A DNA stretch of 64,000 bases from Mucilaginibacter xinganensis. GTDB lineage: Bacteria; Bacteroidota; Bacteroidia; Sphingobacteriales; Sphingobacteriaceae. The stretch covers positions 3,410,001 through 3,474,000 of the forward strand of contig NZ_CP022743.1 of assembly GCF_002257585.1 (NCBI RefSeq), read 5' to 3'. Of this stretch, positions 53,162 through 62,416 are shown one piece after another (the stretch's first letter is position 1; each line of letters opens with the position of its first letter). The position numbers and the translations under genes are program-made. The notes under the pieces were generated by a model. It was not told where the DNA came from. It searched no databases and saw nothing but the letters and a program-made list of their open reading frames with translations.

Positions 53162-54325
53162 TTAATTTAAGATAACTAATTCCGCAAATTCTTGTGGCGT
53201 GTGCGCTTTCAAAAACGCTGATGAAAAATGGGTATCTGATTGTAAAGGTAAAAATGATTCTATTTTAGATGCAATTTCACCAGGAGTTACCTCTTTTATA
53301 AGCACTCCGAAATTATTTTCTTCTATTAACTCCTTTATTAAACCTTTGCCGGTAGCTATCACGTTTTTATTAGCTGCAATTGCATGCCCGAGGATGCCGC
53401 TGGACGCTTCTGTGTTTTTATAAGGAATCAATACAACAGCAGATTGGTCAAAAATACTTTTCATCATTGGATTTGAAATAAATTTATTATCCCAAATAAC
53501 CTGTACTTTAGTATTATTTTCAGCATCCTTTATCTTTGTCGCTATTATTTCACCCGTGTTGTCGCTGGCCGGCTTGCCCACCAGCAGGATTGCAACCTTA
53601 GCCTGGTTTTCGCCGGTAATAAATTGAGCCGCATCTATAATTTCAAATGTTCCCTTCCTGTCACATAATCCGCCAATATGAAGAAAGATTTTCCTCCCAC
53701 GCTCAATGTTATAATGAGCGTAAATATCGAAATTTCCCATTGGTAACAATTCTGGTATAGGATCGGGCAGCATTTTGAAAATAGCGGTTTTAAAAGTGTT
53801 GTTAAGATATTTACCCGCCTTAGCATCGTTTAATATAAACACGCTTTTAATTTTCGGATTTATTGAATAACCTAATGTTGTTAAGTATTTCCTATAATAT
53901 TTAATCCGCTCTCTTAAGCCGGACTGTTCCATTCTGAAAAATTGCAAAAATAATATACCGCTTATACTATAGCTTGGTCTGTAAAAAACACACGCCAGCT
54001 GGAAAGTGTTAAAATATAAAAGACAAACGGCATCTACTTTATTATCAACAGCATACCTATTCATTAACTGATATTCTGAAAAGGTTTTTTTTAACATCCC
54101 CCCCCCCTCTATGCTTCTATATTCATCGGCGGTGACAGTTATCCAGGTTACATTTTCAATTTGTTTGGCTTTATCAGCAATTTGCGGAAATTTATTTGAA
54201 AATTCCGGGTGTAATACGAAGATATATCTGTTATCATCTTTATTTAGACCTAGATAATCTATCAAATGCCCGACATATTCTGAATGATGGCCGGTAAGAC
54301 GAAGATTATAAAAAAGCTTTTTCAT
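53162..54325 (-). CDS. Family 4 glycosyltransferase
   Basis: A 387-residue GT-B enzyme: N-terminal LRLTGHHSEYVGHLIDYLG, C-terminal RKIFLHIGGLCDRKGTFEIIDAAQFI near 211-236 and SAVVLIPYKNTEASSGILGHAIAANKNVIATGKG near 315-348, with the donor-binding ASSG loop. The end resembles GT4 enzymes. It is 7 bp before acyltransferase-linked neighbours on each side, so it is within the operon. A C run (CCCCCCCC) at about 54099-54106 falls inside it and could slip. Confidence 0.85.
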   Translation of the reverse strand: MKKLFYNLRLTGHHSEYVGHLIDYLGLNKDDNRYIFVLHPEFSNKFPQIADKAKQIENVTWITVTADEYRSIEGGGMLKKTFSEYQLMNRYAVDNKVDAVCLLYFNTFQLACVFYRPSYSISGILFLQFFRMEQSGLRERIKYYRKYLTTLGYSINPKIKSVFILNDAKAGKYLNNTFKTAIFKMLPDPIPELLPMGNFDIYAHYNIERGRKIFLHIGGLCDRKGTFEIIDAAQFITGENQAKVAILLVGKPASDNTGEIIATKIKDAENNTKVQVIWDNKFISNPMMKSIFDQSAVVLIPYKNTEASSGILGHAIAANKNVIATGKGLIKELIEENNFGVLIKEVTPGEIASKIESFLPLQSDTHFSSAFLKAHTPQEFAELVILN

Positions 54326-54332
54326 ATCAATA

Positions 54333-54911
54333 CTATTCTGACTTTCTTATAAATACTGCTGGATTTCCGCCCCATATTTCATCAGCTGGCACATTAGCGG
54401 TAACAACACTACCTGCCGCAATTATTGCTCTGTCACCGATGGTTACCCCTTTATTAATGATCGACCTGGTGCCTATAAAAACGTCATTCCCTATTTTAAC
54501 AGGTCTCTTTTTAGCATTAACAGCATCTGTTTGCTGATTTCGTCGCTCCAGGTAGTTTAATGAATGCATATCAGAGTCAACAATAATAGTATCGGCTCCT
54601 ATTTTAACATAATCACCTATCTCTATACTAACCTTTGCCCACACGCATACATTACTCATACCGACTCCCTTGCCTATAACTATTTTAGATTGATCATCAG
54701 CCCTTAAGCAACTCTTAATATTTCGCCCTATTGAATTATACATCCTGCCGCTGATTAGCTGAAAATTATCACCAATGGTAATTGCACTGTTTTTTCCAAC
54801 GCTTAACTTCATACTTCCACTAACCCTTAGTGCCTTGCCAAATGAAACGCCGGCCATCCTAAATTTTATGATGTTGTAAGTCTTATAAAATAAATCAATT
54901 AACCTTTCCAT
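54333..54911 (-). CDS. Hexapeptide-repeat acyltransferase (third of five)
   Basis: A 192-residue left-handed beta-helix protein: [36 protein letters not shown] with the His expected at the active site near 116, and [51 protein letters not shown]. Probably an O-acetyltransferase for a polymer sugar. It lies between two glycosyltransferases with gaps of 7 and 15 bp. Confidence 0.88.
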   Translation of the reverse strand: MERLIDLFYKTYNIIKFRMAGVSFGKALRVSGSMKLSVGKNSAITIGDNFQLISGRMYNSIGRNIKSCLRADDQSKIVIGKGVGMSNVCVWAKVSIEIGDYVKIGADTIIVDSDMHSLNYLERRNQQTDAVNAKKRPVKIGNDVFIGTRSIINKGVTIGDRAIIAAGSVVTANVPADEIWGGNPAVFIRKSE

Positions 54912-54926
54912 AAATATCTTAGCAAA

Positions 54927-56090
54927 CTATTTGTCAGTTAATATTTCATTGTAGAATTCGTATGTCTCTTTCAAATTTTTCGTCTGCTCAAAACATTCTT
55001 CAGCAAATAACCGCCCGTTCTTACCAAGCTGGGCCCTCAACTCAATATTATTACCCAATTGGATAGCATAGTTATTAAACTGCTTTGGGTTGTTATATAA
55101 AAAGCCAGTAACTCCATCTTTAACCAATTCATCAACGCCGCCTATTTGTGATGCCAAAATAGGCAACCCAACAGCAGATGCTTCTATCACGCCTCTCGCG
55201 AAATGCGGTTCAATAAACGGGCAAACAAATACATCTGCATCCCACAGAATATCGATTACCTCATTTGTAAATTGTTCTATGTGAACATTACCTGGCGCTG
55301 CAATTTCCTCTGCCTGTTTTGCAGACGACCCCAAAAGCACGAAATGAAAGTTTGGGTGTTCAATAACCATTTCCTTAGCTCTCTCAATCAGAAACTCCCA
55401 ACCATTACTTTTTGCAAAGCGCGCCATGTATAGAAAAACTATTTCTCCGGCTTTTATATTTAATTTTTTACGCAGCGTATTTTTAGAAATACCAGGGGAA
55501 TACTCATCTATATTTACAAAATTATAGATCAATTTAGTCTTAATCCTTTGATTTGAATTTGAATTTGAAATATTTAACGACCCGAGATCAAATTGACTGA
55601 TGCCGATAAACCCATCCACATTTTTTTTACAGAAAAACCTTAGCGGAGCTCCCCATAATCCTTTTCTTAACGGTTCACGTACATGACATATTACTCTTGG
55701 ATTAACCCGGCTTAGCCTGGCTGCAATTGAAAAAGCGAATAAACAGGTCGAATTTAGATGAATAAGGTCAGGTTTTAACTTGTTAATTATCTTAGTTGCC
55801 CGCAACACACTGGGAATTAAATACACCCAATTATAAATAAAAAGCTTAAGGCTTTTTTCAACCACAGTAGATCCGTGAAAAGCCTTTATTTTATTGTTTA
55901 CTATTAATTTAACCGGAATATTTTCAAAAAATTCGTTAACCGGACCTTTTACTATATTTATTAAAGTTGCATTATACCTGTTAACATCTAAATTTTTTAT
56001 AATGTAACTCATACTTTTCGGCGCACCTCCAAACCCACCTGCATGATGCACGAATAAGATATTTGTTTTTACATTTTCTTTATTAGCCAT
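54927..56090 (-). CDS. Family 4 glycosyltransferase
   Basis: A 387-residue GT4 enzyme: NILFVHHAGGFGGAPKSMSYIIKNL near 9-33 (glycine-rich acceptor side), PDLIHLNSTCLFAFSIAAR, LYMARFAKSNGWEFLIERAKEM near 216-237, and VFVCPFIEPHFARGVIEASAVGLPILASQIGGVDELV near 291-327 with the GT4 E-x7-E region. Donor unknown. 78 bp separate it from the CatB-like gene upstream. Confidence 0.9.
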   Translation of the reverse strand: MANKENVKTNILFVHHAGGFGGAPKSMSYIIKNLDVNRYNATLINIVKGPVNEFFENIPVKLIVNNKIKAFHGSTVVEKSLKLFIYNWVYLIPSVLRATKIINKLKPDLIHLNSTCLFAFSIAARLSRVNPRVICHVREPLRKGLWGAPLRFFCKKNVDGFIGISQFDLGSLNISNSNSNQRIKTKLIYNFVNIDEYSPGISKNTLRKKLNIKAGEIVFLYMARFAKSNGWEFLIERAKEMVIEHPNFHFVLLGSSAKQAEEIAAPGNVHIEQFTNEVIDILWDADVFVCPFIEPHFARGVIEASAVGLPILASQIGGVDELVKDGVTGFLYNNPKQFNNYAIQLGNNIELRAQLGKNGRLFAEECFEQTKNLKETYEFYNEILTDK

Positions 56091-56168
56091 TACCTGGGGT
56101 TAGTATTTATGTTATTTCCTTTTAAGATCGGAAAAAGCAAAAGTTACGTTAGCGTCTGTTTTTACCAG

Positions 56169-56864
56169 TTATATTAGTTGCTTTAACCTCTCCTTTATGT
56201 TCCCCAACGAGTCGGAAAAGATATCTTCGTTGTTTTTTATCTTTTCAATACTCCAGTCCCACCATCTTATTCCCTCTAAAAGCGAAATTGTTTCTTCGTC
56301 AAACCTGTAGCGTATTACAGTTGCTGGCGAGCCGCCGGCAATTGCGTAAGGAGGTACATTTTTAGTTACTACGCTATTACTCGCTATTACCGCTCCATTA
56401 CCAATCGTTACGCCTGATAAAACAACAGAATGAGCTCCTATCCAAACGTCGTTACCAACAGTAATAGCGCCTTTTGAAGTGATATCCTTATTTTGCTTCT
56501 TAAAAATATGTTTTAAGATTAAATGTGTAGTAATCCTGTCTGTGTAATGTGAAAACTCCTGAAATGACACATTTCTGGCGACGCTGCAAAACGATCCGAT
56601 GTTAATAGGATTTATAGCGGCATAAAAATCTGTATTGGGACCATTAATGACGGTAAACCTACCTATAGATATTTTGGAGCTGCAATTGATGGTAACCCCG
56701 GCCTGCAAAATCACATCGTCATCTATAGTTACATTACCATTTATCAACACCTTTTTCAACTTGGCCGACGTTGATATTACAGAATTTTTGGTAACAGATA
56801 TTATATTGAAACGCAAAAACTTATAATAAATATAAAACTTCAATTTGTTAAAAAAGTGCTTCAT
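56169..56864 (-). CDS. CatB-type O-acetyltransferase (fourth of five hexapeptide proteins)
   Basis: A 231-residue left-handed beta-helix enzyme of the CatB/xenobiotic acetyltransferase group: VSFQEFSHYTDRITTHLIL carries the His near 108, VTVGNDVWIGAHSVVLSGVTIGNGAVIASNSVVTKNVPPYAIAGGSPATVIRYRF follows, and the end has the IRWWDWSIEKIKNN motif seen in this group. Not a resistance gene by context; it should acetylate a surface sugar. It is 9 bp downstream of the unknown GT-B-like gene. Confidence 0.9.
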   Translation of the reverse strand: MKHFFNKLKFYIYYKFLRFNIISVTKNSVISTSAKLKKVLINGNVTIDDDVILQAGVTINCSSKISIGRFTVINGPNTDFYAAINPINIGSFCSVARNVSFQEFSHYTDRITTHLILKHIFKKQNKDITSKGAITVGNDVWIGAHSVVLSGVTIGNGAVIASNSVVTKNVPPYAIAGGSPATVIRYRFDEETISLLEGIRWWDWSIEKIKNNEDIFSDSLGNIKERLKQLI

Positions 56865-56873
56865 CGTAATAAA

Positions 56874-58322
56874 TTAATTAAAGTACTGAAGGCCGTGTTT
56901 ATAATTTATTTCCTCATCTCGTCCGTTTCCTCGTTTTAAATTTGCCTTTTCATGCTCCTTTATAAATGCAAATAGGTTTGTGTCAGCATTGGTATCAAAA
57001 AATAAAGCCTCGTCCTGATCAATAACCTCTTTAAAAAACTTCTTTCCAATGTCGCCCATCACAATATTAACAGCCACATTCATTAACGCAGCCTCAACAA
57101 CACTTCCTGAAAAATGAGAAACATGTGCCACACAATTAGATAAAATTACAGGTAACGGCAGTGCTGTGGCCCTCTCTACTTCAACTTTATCATTGATATT
57201 TTCGTTTTTGAGGGTTTGATGGAGTTCATTTATTTCACTTTCGGCCATACGCGGATGCAGGCGTAGCCACCAAACATAATCGCCGGTCGATTCTTTTATA
57301 GCATCAATAATATAGGAATGTAAAACAGGAACAAAATTAGTTTGTAATGTGTAAATTATAATTTTCTTACCGTTTTTTGTTAATTCAAAATTTTGATCCC
57401 TTAGATATGCTATCCAGGGATTCCCTCCCAGGAATGACAAATGCGAAGTGTTTTTAGTGAATTTTTCGATATTGTCGGCAGAAGACCTATCCCATGTCCA
57501 AAAATAATCCGGGAAAAGGTCCCATTTATTTCCTGTTATTCTCTCGTAGTTGTAGGCAGAATGAAATGGTCCCTGACCACCATGTTGCATATCAATTGTT
57601 TTTATTCCTTTCTCACGGGCAGCCAGTATCAACCCATACATGGGGCTATTGTAATAACATAAAACGAATACATAACTGGGTTTAATCTGCGCCAGTAAAT
57701 ATGCCCAAAGCGACTTCCAGCTACTAACACCTGTTAATTCAGCTGAGATCCTGGAAATTAACTTTTCAGTATCAACATCGGTTTCCTGTTTTATTTCTGC
57801 CAGTAATTCGTCAAAACGTTCTAATTGTTGATATTCAAATTTTACTTTTTTTGTAGTAAAATTGAAATAGTGAAACAACCTAACGGGGTAATGAACCCGC
57901 TCAGGTTTATAATAGCTTTTCTCTATCTTGTTATCGTATTCCAAAATAATGCTTTTCTCACCCTGTACTTCATCTATATAATCCATCATTGGATCAAAAT
58001 ACCTGTTATAGAAGGATTCTTTCCACATTACTCTATGGCGTGAAAAACCTGAAAAAACATATTTAGCTTCGTTAACCTTTATTTTTTTGAACCAATAAAA
58101 TGAATAAAGTGCATCCAGCTTCAATGATTTAAAAACTGAAACCATTCTCGATTTAAGCGTTGCCGATTTAGCAGTTTTTATTGCGCTGTAGTTGATGAAA
58201 AATATACTGATCTTAATAACCGGCCAAAGATTAATGCCGTTATGCGTCCATTTATCTATGGGGTAAGTTCTTTCAATCCTTTTTAAAAAACCAATTAATT
58301 TTTCTCTTTTATCAAACTCCAT
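56874..58322 (-). CDS. GT-B-like capsule-type glycosyltransferase, family not assigned
   Basis: A 482-residue cytosolic protein. No family is recognised with certainty. The C-terminal half has IDMQHGGQGPFHSAYNY near 248-264, WWLRLHPRMAESE near 357-369 (HP motif) and HVSHFSGSVVEAALMNV near 398-414. An HP motif followed by Ser-rich S-x-S-x2-E is shared by GT-B enzymes that transfer Kdo, sialic acid or polyol phosphate. Its place near nonulosonate genes makes it my candidate for adding that sugar. It is 4 bp from the flippase gene. Confidence 0.6.
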   Translation of the reverse strand: MEFDKREKLIGFLKRIERTYPIDKWTHNGINLWPVIKISIFFINYSAIKTAKSATLKSRMVSVFKSLKLDALYSFYWFKKIKVNEAKYVFSGFSRHRVMWKESFYNRYFDPMMDYIDEVQGEKSIILEYDNKIEKSYYKPERVHYPVRLFHYFNFTTKKVKFEYQQLERFDELLAEIKQETDVDTEKLISRISAELTGVSSWKSLWAYLLAQIKPSYVFVLCYYNSPMYGLILAAREKGIKTIDMQHGGQGPFHSAYNYERITGNKWDLFPDYFWTWDRSSADNIEKFTKNTSHLSFLGGNPWIAYLRDQNFELTKNGKKIIIYTLQTNFVPVLHSYIIDAIKESTGDYVWWLRLHPRMAESEINELHQTLKNENINDKVEVERATALPLPVILSNCVAHVSHFSGSVVEAALMNVAVNIVMGDIGKKFFKEVIDQDEALFFDTNADTNLFAFIKEHEKANLKRGNGRDEEINYKHGLQYFN

Positions 58323-58326
58323 ATCG

Positions 58327-59727
58327 CTAAATCTCCCTGCTGAATTTTAAAAGCAGCAATCCTATTATAACAGAATATCCAACTGATACCGAAGCTTTAA
58401 TATAGATATTTAATTCTACAATATAATAGGCTGCAACAGTAAGCACTAAAGTGCTAATCAACCAGTAAGCCTGGTAATATTTTACTTTATTTATTTCGTT
58501 AAAAACTTTATAATAGTAACCGGCATAAGCCATATACATAAATGCGGCAAAAGTTGTGTAAGCCGCGATTTGATAACCATAAAAAGGGATCAGGATTAAG
58601 TTAAGCACTACGTTTATCAATCCGGCAGTTAAAGTAAGTTTCCATAAGAATGTTGTTTTTTCCTTGTAAAAAAGTTTACTTACTGCGCCCATATAAATGG
58701 GCCTGTAATTGTATGACATTGCTATCACAATGCCCAGCGGATACATTTGGCTTAATTCACGATTCCTTATCATTAAATGAAAAACCTCTTTCATCCAAAT
58801 GCAGGCAATAAATGAAGTGTAAAAAAAAGCTAGCTGTAATATAAACACCAGGTTACGGGCACCTTTGTCATCATCTTTTTTATATTTTTCGTTCATTAAA
58901 GGGCCAATAGCATAGCCTCCCGCCACACCTAAGGCGGAAAACATATTGCCAATACTATAAGCGACATTATATTTACCGATATCACCGGTTGTAACTTTAT
59001 AAAAGTTCATAATCACCTTGTCCGAGCTATCAAGCAAATACGACGAATAATGATGAGGTATAACAGGCATACTCACCTTTAGCGCTCTCTTGATCAGCCT
59101 CCATTTAAAATTATAGATAGGCGTGAATTTTAAACGGATATTAAGCGGATACCAATAAGAGGCATTGGTTAAAACTCCTGTAATAAAATTACTCCAAAAC
59201 CAACCCATATAGCCCATTTTAAAGTGGGCTATCAGCAGCACATTCAGGCCAACAGACAAAAAGCCAAAAAAGATACTTCTTGCGGCTATTTGCATAGGCT
59301 GTTGCTTAAGCTGATAATAAGTTAGTCCTAACAAAGATGTTTGCCCAAAAAACACAACCGGGCCGATATTAAGTAAAACTATTTTCCAGGTGTTCGAAGC
59401 CGCCTCAACTGGGATAATTGCGTAAATAAGGAGCCCCAGCAGAGCCCCAAAAAAAACATTCCAAATATTTAAAAAACCGTAAAGCTGACGCCAATACCAT
59501 TTAAACTGTTTTGGCGAATGATAAAAGCTATTAACTAAAACCAAACGGAGACCTAAAATAGCTAAAATTGAAATAGCTGTGGTGTAAGCAGTAAGTAACC
59601 CGTACACGCCATAATCAACAGATGTAAGTTGCTTAGTAATTAGTGGCAAAGCCAGGAACCCGGCAATTTTTGAAACTTGTGGCGCAAGTCCGTATATAGC
59701 AGTATGTGAAAATAGCTTTTTTAGCAT
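58327..59727 (-). CDS. Wzx-type polysaccharide flippase
   Basis: A 466-residue inner-membrane protein with about 12-14 hydrophobic segments, of the MOP/oligosaccharide flippase family: N-terminal FSHTAIYGLAPQVSKIAGFLALPLITKQLTSVDYGVYGL near 6-44 is diagnostic, and the MPVIPHHYSSYLLDSSDKVIMNFY segment near 225-250 is typical. It should move the lipid-linked repeat to the periplasm. It directly abuts the upstream acyltransferase stop. Confidence 0.92.
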   Translation of the reverse strand: MLKKLFSHTAIYGLAPQVSKIAGFLALPLITKQLTSVDYGVYGLLTAYTTAISILAILGLRLVLVNSFYHSPKQFKWYWRQLYGFLNIWNVFFGALLGLLIYAIIPVEAASNTWKIVLLNIGPVVFFGQTSLLGLTYYQLKQQPMQIAARSIFFGFLSVGLNVLLIAHFKMGYMGWFWSNFITGVLTNASYWYPLNIRLKFTPIYNFKWRLIKRALKVSMPVIPHHYSSYLLDSSDKVIMNFYKVTTGDIGKYNVAYSIGNMFSALGVAGGYAIGPLMNEKYKKDDDKGARNLVFILQLAFFYTSFIACIWMKEVFHLMIRNRELSQMYPLGIVIAMSYNYRPIYMGAVSKLFYKEKTTFLWKLTLTAGLINVVLNLILIPFYGYQIAAYTTFAAFMYMAYAGYYYKVFNEINKVKYYQAYWLISTLVLTVAAYYIVELNIYIKASVSVGYSVIIGLLLLKFSREI

Positions 59728-60225
59728 TTAGTCTTTTTTAACCCTTATCACTTTAGCGGGGACGCCACCTGCAATTGTATTTTCGTCAATATCTTTTGTA
59801 ACGACACTATTTGCTCCTACAACAGCGTTATTTCCGATCCTAACACCTGGATTTATAAAAACGTTAACACCAATCCAAACACCATTTCCAATTACCACAT
59901 CACCTCTTTTGATTTTAAGTGATGTGAGGTCATTAAAATCCTGATCTGGCTCAGGGCTTGACGTATATATTCTAACGTTATGACTAATTCTACAATTATC
60001 GCCAATGATTACTTCGCAATCTTCATGCAATTGAATTGTTGAGAATGACCCTATATAGCTATTTTTTCCGGTTGATATTTTGCCGTTGCCATATATTTGG
60101 ACATGCTTCCCGTTAAACCTAAAATCTGGAGCTATATTATATTTTCTTCTTAATGACTGATAATAGTTCGCATCATGATATTCAAGAAGTTTGTCAAATA
60201 TTTTAAGTGCAATTTTCTTCAGCAT
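59728..60225 (-). CDS. Hexapeptide-repeat acyltransferase (fifth of five)
   Basis: A 165-residue left-handed beta-helix enzyme: FRFNGKHVQIYGNGKISTGKNSYIGSFSTIQLHEDCEVIIGDNCRISHNVRIYTSSPEPD (His near 88), then VVIGNGVWIGVNVFINPGVRIGNNAVVGANSVVTKDI and GGVPAKVIR. ATG 60225 is chosen; the longer frame starts with TTG and would overlap the nonulosonate gene. Beside the CMP-nonulosonate genes it might N- or O-acetylate that sugar (a NeuD/NeuO-like role), but this is only positional. Confidence 0.87.
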   Translation of the reverse strand: MLKKIALKIFDKLLEYHDANYYQSLRRKYNIAPDFRFNGKHVQIYGNGKISTGKNSYIGSFSTIQLHEDCEVIIGDNCRISHNVRIYTSSPEPDQDFNDLTSLKIKRGDVVIGNGVWIGVNVFINPGVRIGNNAVVGANSVVTKDIDENTIAGGVPAKVIRVKKD

Positions 60226-60236
60226 ATAGTGATTTT

Positions 60237-61388
60237 TCAATCCAAAATCAATTCGGCAAATTCTCTAACGACACCTTCCCCCCCGTTTAAACTTAGCTTT
60301 ATGATACCAGGGATGTTCTTAATTTTTGACAACGCATTATTAGGGCAAGCTGCCACCCCCACTTCACTCAACAACTGGAAACAATTTATATCGTCACCGA
60401 TGTATGCAACTTCTGAAAGGCTTATATTTTCTTTGTCACAAATTTCTAATACAGCACTTAATTTGCCTCCATGCTTTTTCCCCTGGTATAAGTGGTCCAC
60501 TTTTAATTTCGCTGCCCTCTTTTCAACAAGCTTTGTAATTTCAGAAGTAACAATAGCTGTTTTTATATTTTGATCTCTGAGCAGTTGAAAGGCCATTCCG
60601 TCGTGCGTATTAAACTTTTTTAGTTCATCACCATTTTCAGAATAGTACATCCCGGCATCAGTTAAAACACCGTCAACATCCGTTACAAAAAGCTTAATAT
60701 TTTTCAACCGCGCCCGCTCTTTTTGTAAAACAAATCGTTTCATCAACGATTCTGCAATAATCCAATCGGCCTCCTCGTCTATCTCCACACCGGTATACTC
60801 CGGCATTTCGCAAATAGCTATTTTTCCGGAAATTCGGTTTTTCGTTTGTAAAATATCTTTTATTTTACTGATATAAAAGGCTCCGTTCTCCATAAAAAGG
60901 CCGTCAAAATCCTGTCGTCTCGGCCTGTTCATAAAGTCGTAGTTAACCGGATTTGCGTCGCCAGTCCAGTAGAACCGTTTACTCTTAACACATGACAGCA
61001 CAGAAGCGGCGTTTGAAGACAAGGCCAGGCCCTTCTCCAGATCAGTGCTTACCAACAAAGGAGAGGTGGCCTGGATGAGTATGAACGTATCGTTTTTATC
61101 TATCTTTAATTTCTGAATATACTCCAGCATAACACTCTCAGTAGAGGAGTTATCGCTGGAGTTTTCAGCAGATCTTTTATAAATTCTCACGCTCTCAAAA
61201 CCAAAACCGGAAACAGCCTCAGCTATTTCATCACTATCTGTGGCAACTATCACTTCATCAATACCTACAGCTTCATGAGCGGCTTTAACTGTCCAGTAAA
61301 CTAACGGTTTACCACAAAATGATTTTATATTTTTTAATGGTATTGATTTGCTTCCGCCCCTTACAGGTATAAAAGCAAGTGTACTCAT
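60237..61388 (-). CDS. CMP-nonulosonate synthetase fused to a HAD phosphatase
   Basis: A 383-residue two-domain protein. Residues 1-225 are an acylneuraminate cytidylyltransferase: FIPVRGGSKSIPLKNIK at 6-22, VATDSDEIAEAV, and MENGAFYISK. Residues about 228-383 are a KdsC-like HAD phosphatase: D237 and D239 in FVTDVDGVLTD, IVTSE, and YIGDDINC. Together they would remove the 9-phosphate from a nonulosonate and activate it with CTP. Vertebrate CMP-sialate synthetase has the same domain order. It overlaps the synthase gene by 4 bp. Confidence 0.9.
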   Translation of the reverse strand: MSTLAFIPVRGGSKSIPLKNIKSFCGKPLVYWTVKAAHEAVGIDEVIVATDSDEIAEAVSGFGFESVRIYKRSAENSSDNSSTESVMLEYIQKLKIDKNDTFILIQATSPLLVSTDLEKGLALSSNAASVLSCVKSKRFYWTGDANPVNYDFMNRPRRQDFDGLFMENGAFYISKIKDILQTKNRISGKIAICEMPEYTGVEIDEEADWIIAESLMKRFVLQKERARLKNIKLFVTDVDGVLTDAGMYYSENGDELKKFNTHDGMAFQLLRDQNIKTAIVTSEITKLVEKRAAKLKVDHLYQGKKHGGKLSAVLEICDKENISLSEVAYIGDDINCFQLLSEVGVAACPNNALSKIKNIPGIIKLSLNGGEGVVREFAELILD

Positions 61389-62257
61389 TGTTTTCTAAAT
61401 TTTAACTTCTCTCTTTGTACCTTTTCTATATCTAATATCTCTTCACCTTTGTAACCCAAAGCCTCATAAGTTGCTTTAAGATCCCTGCATAACTTTTTAA
61501 GTCCTGTAGGTTCTAATGAAGCAGCGTGATCAGTCCCCTTCCAGGTACGGTCTTTGGTAAAATGTCTTTCAATCCAGGTAGCGCCTAAAGTAAAAGCGGC
61601 GTTATCAATAGCAATCCCCAGATGGTGACCAGAAAATCCGATATCTTTTACCCTATCACCATATTCATCTTTCAACCTCGAGATCTCCAAAAGGCAAACA
61701 TCTTTAAAAGGTACGGGGTATCCTGATGTGCAAGAATAAATAATCAATCTTCCCTTTGCCTGATCAGTTTCTTCAAAAAATTCAACAATTTTTCTTTCTT
61801 CATCCCTATTGGTCATGCCGAACGAAAGGTGAACTTCTCCTTCATATTCATCTCTCAACACGGCAAGCATCTCGAAATGGCTATTACATGCCGATGGAAC
61901 TTTTAACAAGCCTGGCTTAAATGAAATCATTTCCCTGGCTGATGTTACATCCCAAACAGACGTAGAATATTCCAGCCCGATTTTATCACAATGTTCTTTC
62001 AAGCCTTTATGTTGTTCTACAGAAAACTCCAAATACTCCCTATGTTCTCCATAAGTGCTTCCATATGAATTTGATGGATTTGGATGTGGAGCATTATACT
62101 GATCCTCTGTTAACAACTCTTTATTATTCCTTTTTTGGAACTTTGCCACATCAGCTCCGCACTCTTTAGCCAAACTTAAGAGTTCAATAGCTATTTCATA
62201 TTCGCCTTTGTGGTTGCATCCTATTTCGGCAATAACCTTTGGTTTTTTATATTCCAT
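61385..62257 (-). CDS. Nonulosonate (NeuB-family) synthase without SAF domain
   Basis: A 290-residue TIM-barrel enzyme condensing PEP with a hexose or ManNAc-type substrate. AEIGCNHKG at 10-18, VAKFQKRN, YSTSVWDV, KVPSACNSHF, LSFGMT, and IERHFTKDRTWKGTDHAAS are the family motifs. Usual NeuB proteins have about 340-350 residues with a C-terminal SAF (antifreeze-like) domain that helps bind the N-acetyl sugar; here the protein stops just after the barrel. With the fused phosphatase next door, a phosphorylated or non-N-acetylated substrate (for example Man-6-P giving KDN-9-P) is plausible. Confidence 0.88.
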   Translation of the reverse strand: MEYKKPKVIAEIGCNHKGEYEIAIELLSLAKECGADVAKFQKRNNKELLTEDQYNAPHPNPSNSYGSTYGEHREYLEFSVEQHKGLKEHCDKIGLEYSTSVWDVTSAREMISFKPGLLKVPSACNSHFEMLAVLRDEYEGEVHLSFGMTNRDEERKIVEFFEETDQAKGRLIIYSCTSGYPVPFKDVCLLEISRLKDEYGDRVKDIGFSGHHLGIAIDNAAFTLGATWIERHFTKDRTWKGTDHAASLEPTGLKKLCRDLKATYEALGYKGEEILDIEKVQREKLKFRKQ

Positions 62258-62416
62258 AATGTCTTTGTTGTTAAAGTGTGTTTGTTTTTGTTTCGGCAGC
62301 TTACTAGTTGAGCTAATTTAATTATTATTTATTTAAATAGTATTTAATATTTGTTAGCATATCTACTTGTAGCTACCTTTTATTCTTGATAGTTTTTTAA
62401 CGTCAAATCAATTTAA

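Noticed and set aside
54095..54110. C8 run within a glycosyltransferase gene as a phase-variable switch
   Set aside because: A single short homopolymer in an intact frame; without population data it is only noted within that gene's entry.
62258..62416. Search for a JUMPstart/ops element upstream of the nonulosonate genes
   Set aside because: No GGCGGTAGC-type sequence was found; RfaH-type control is not supported.
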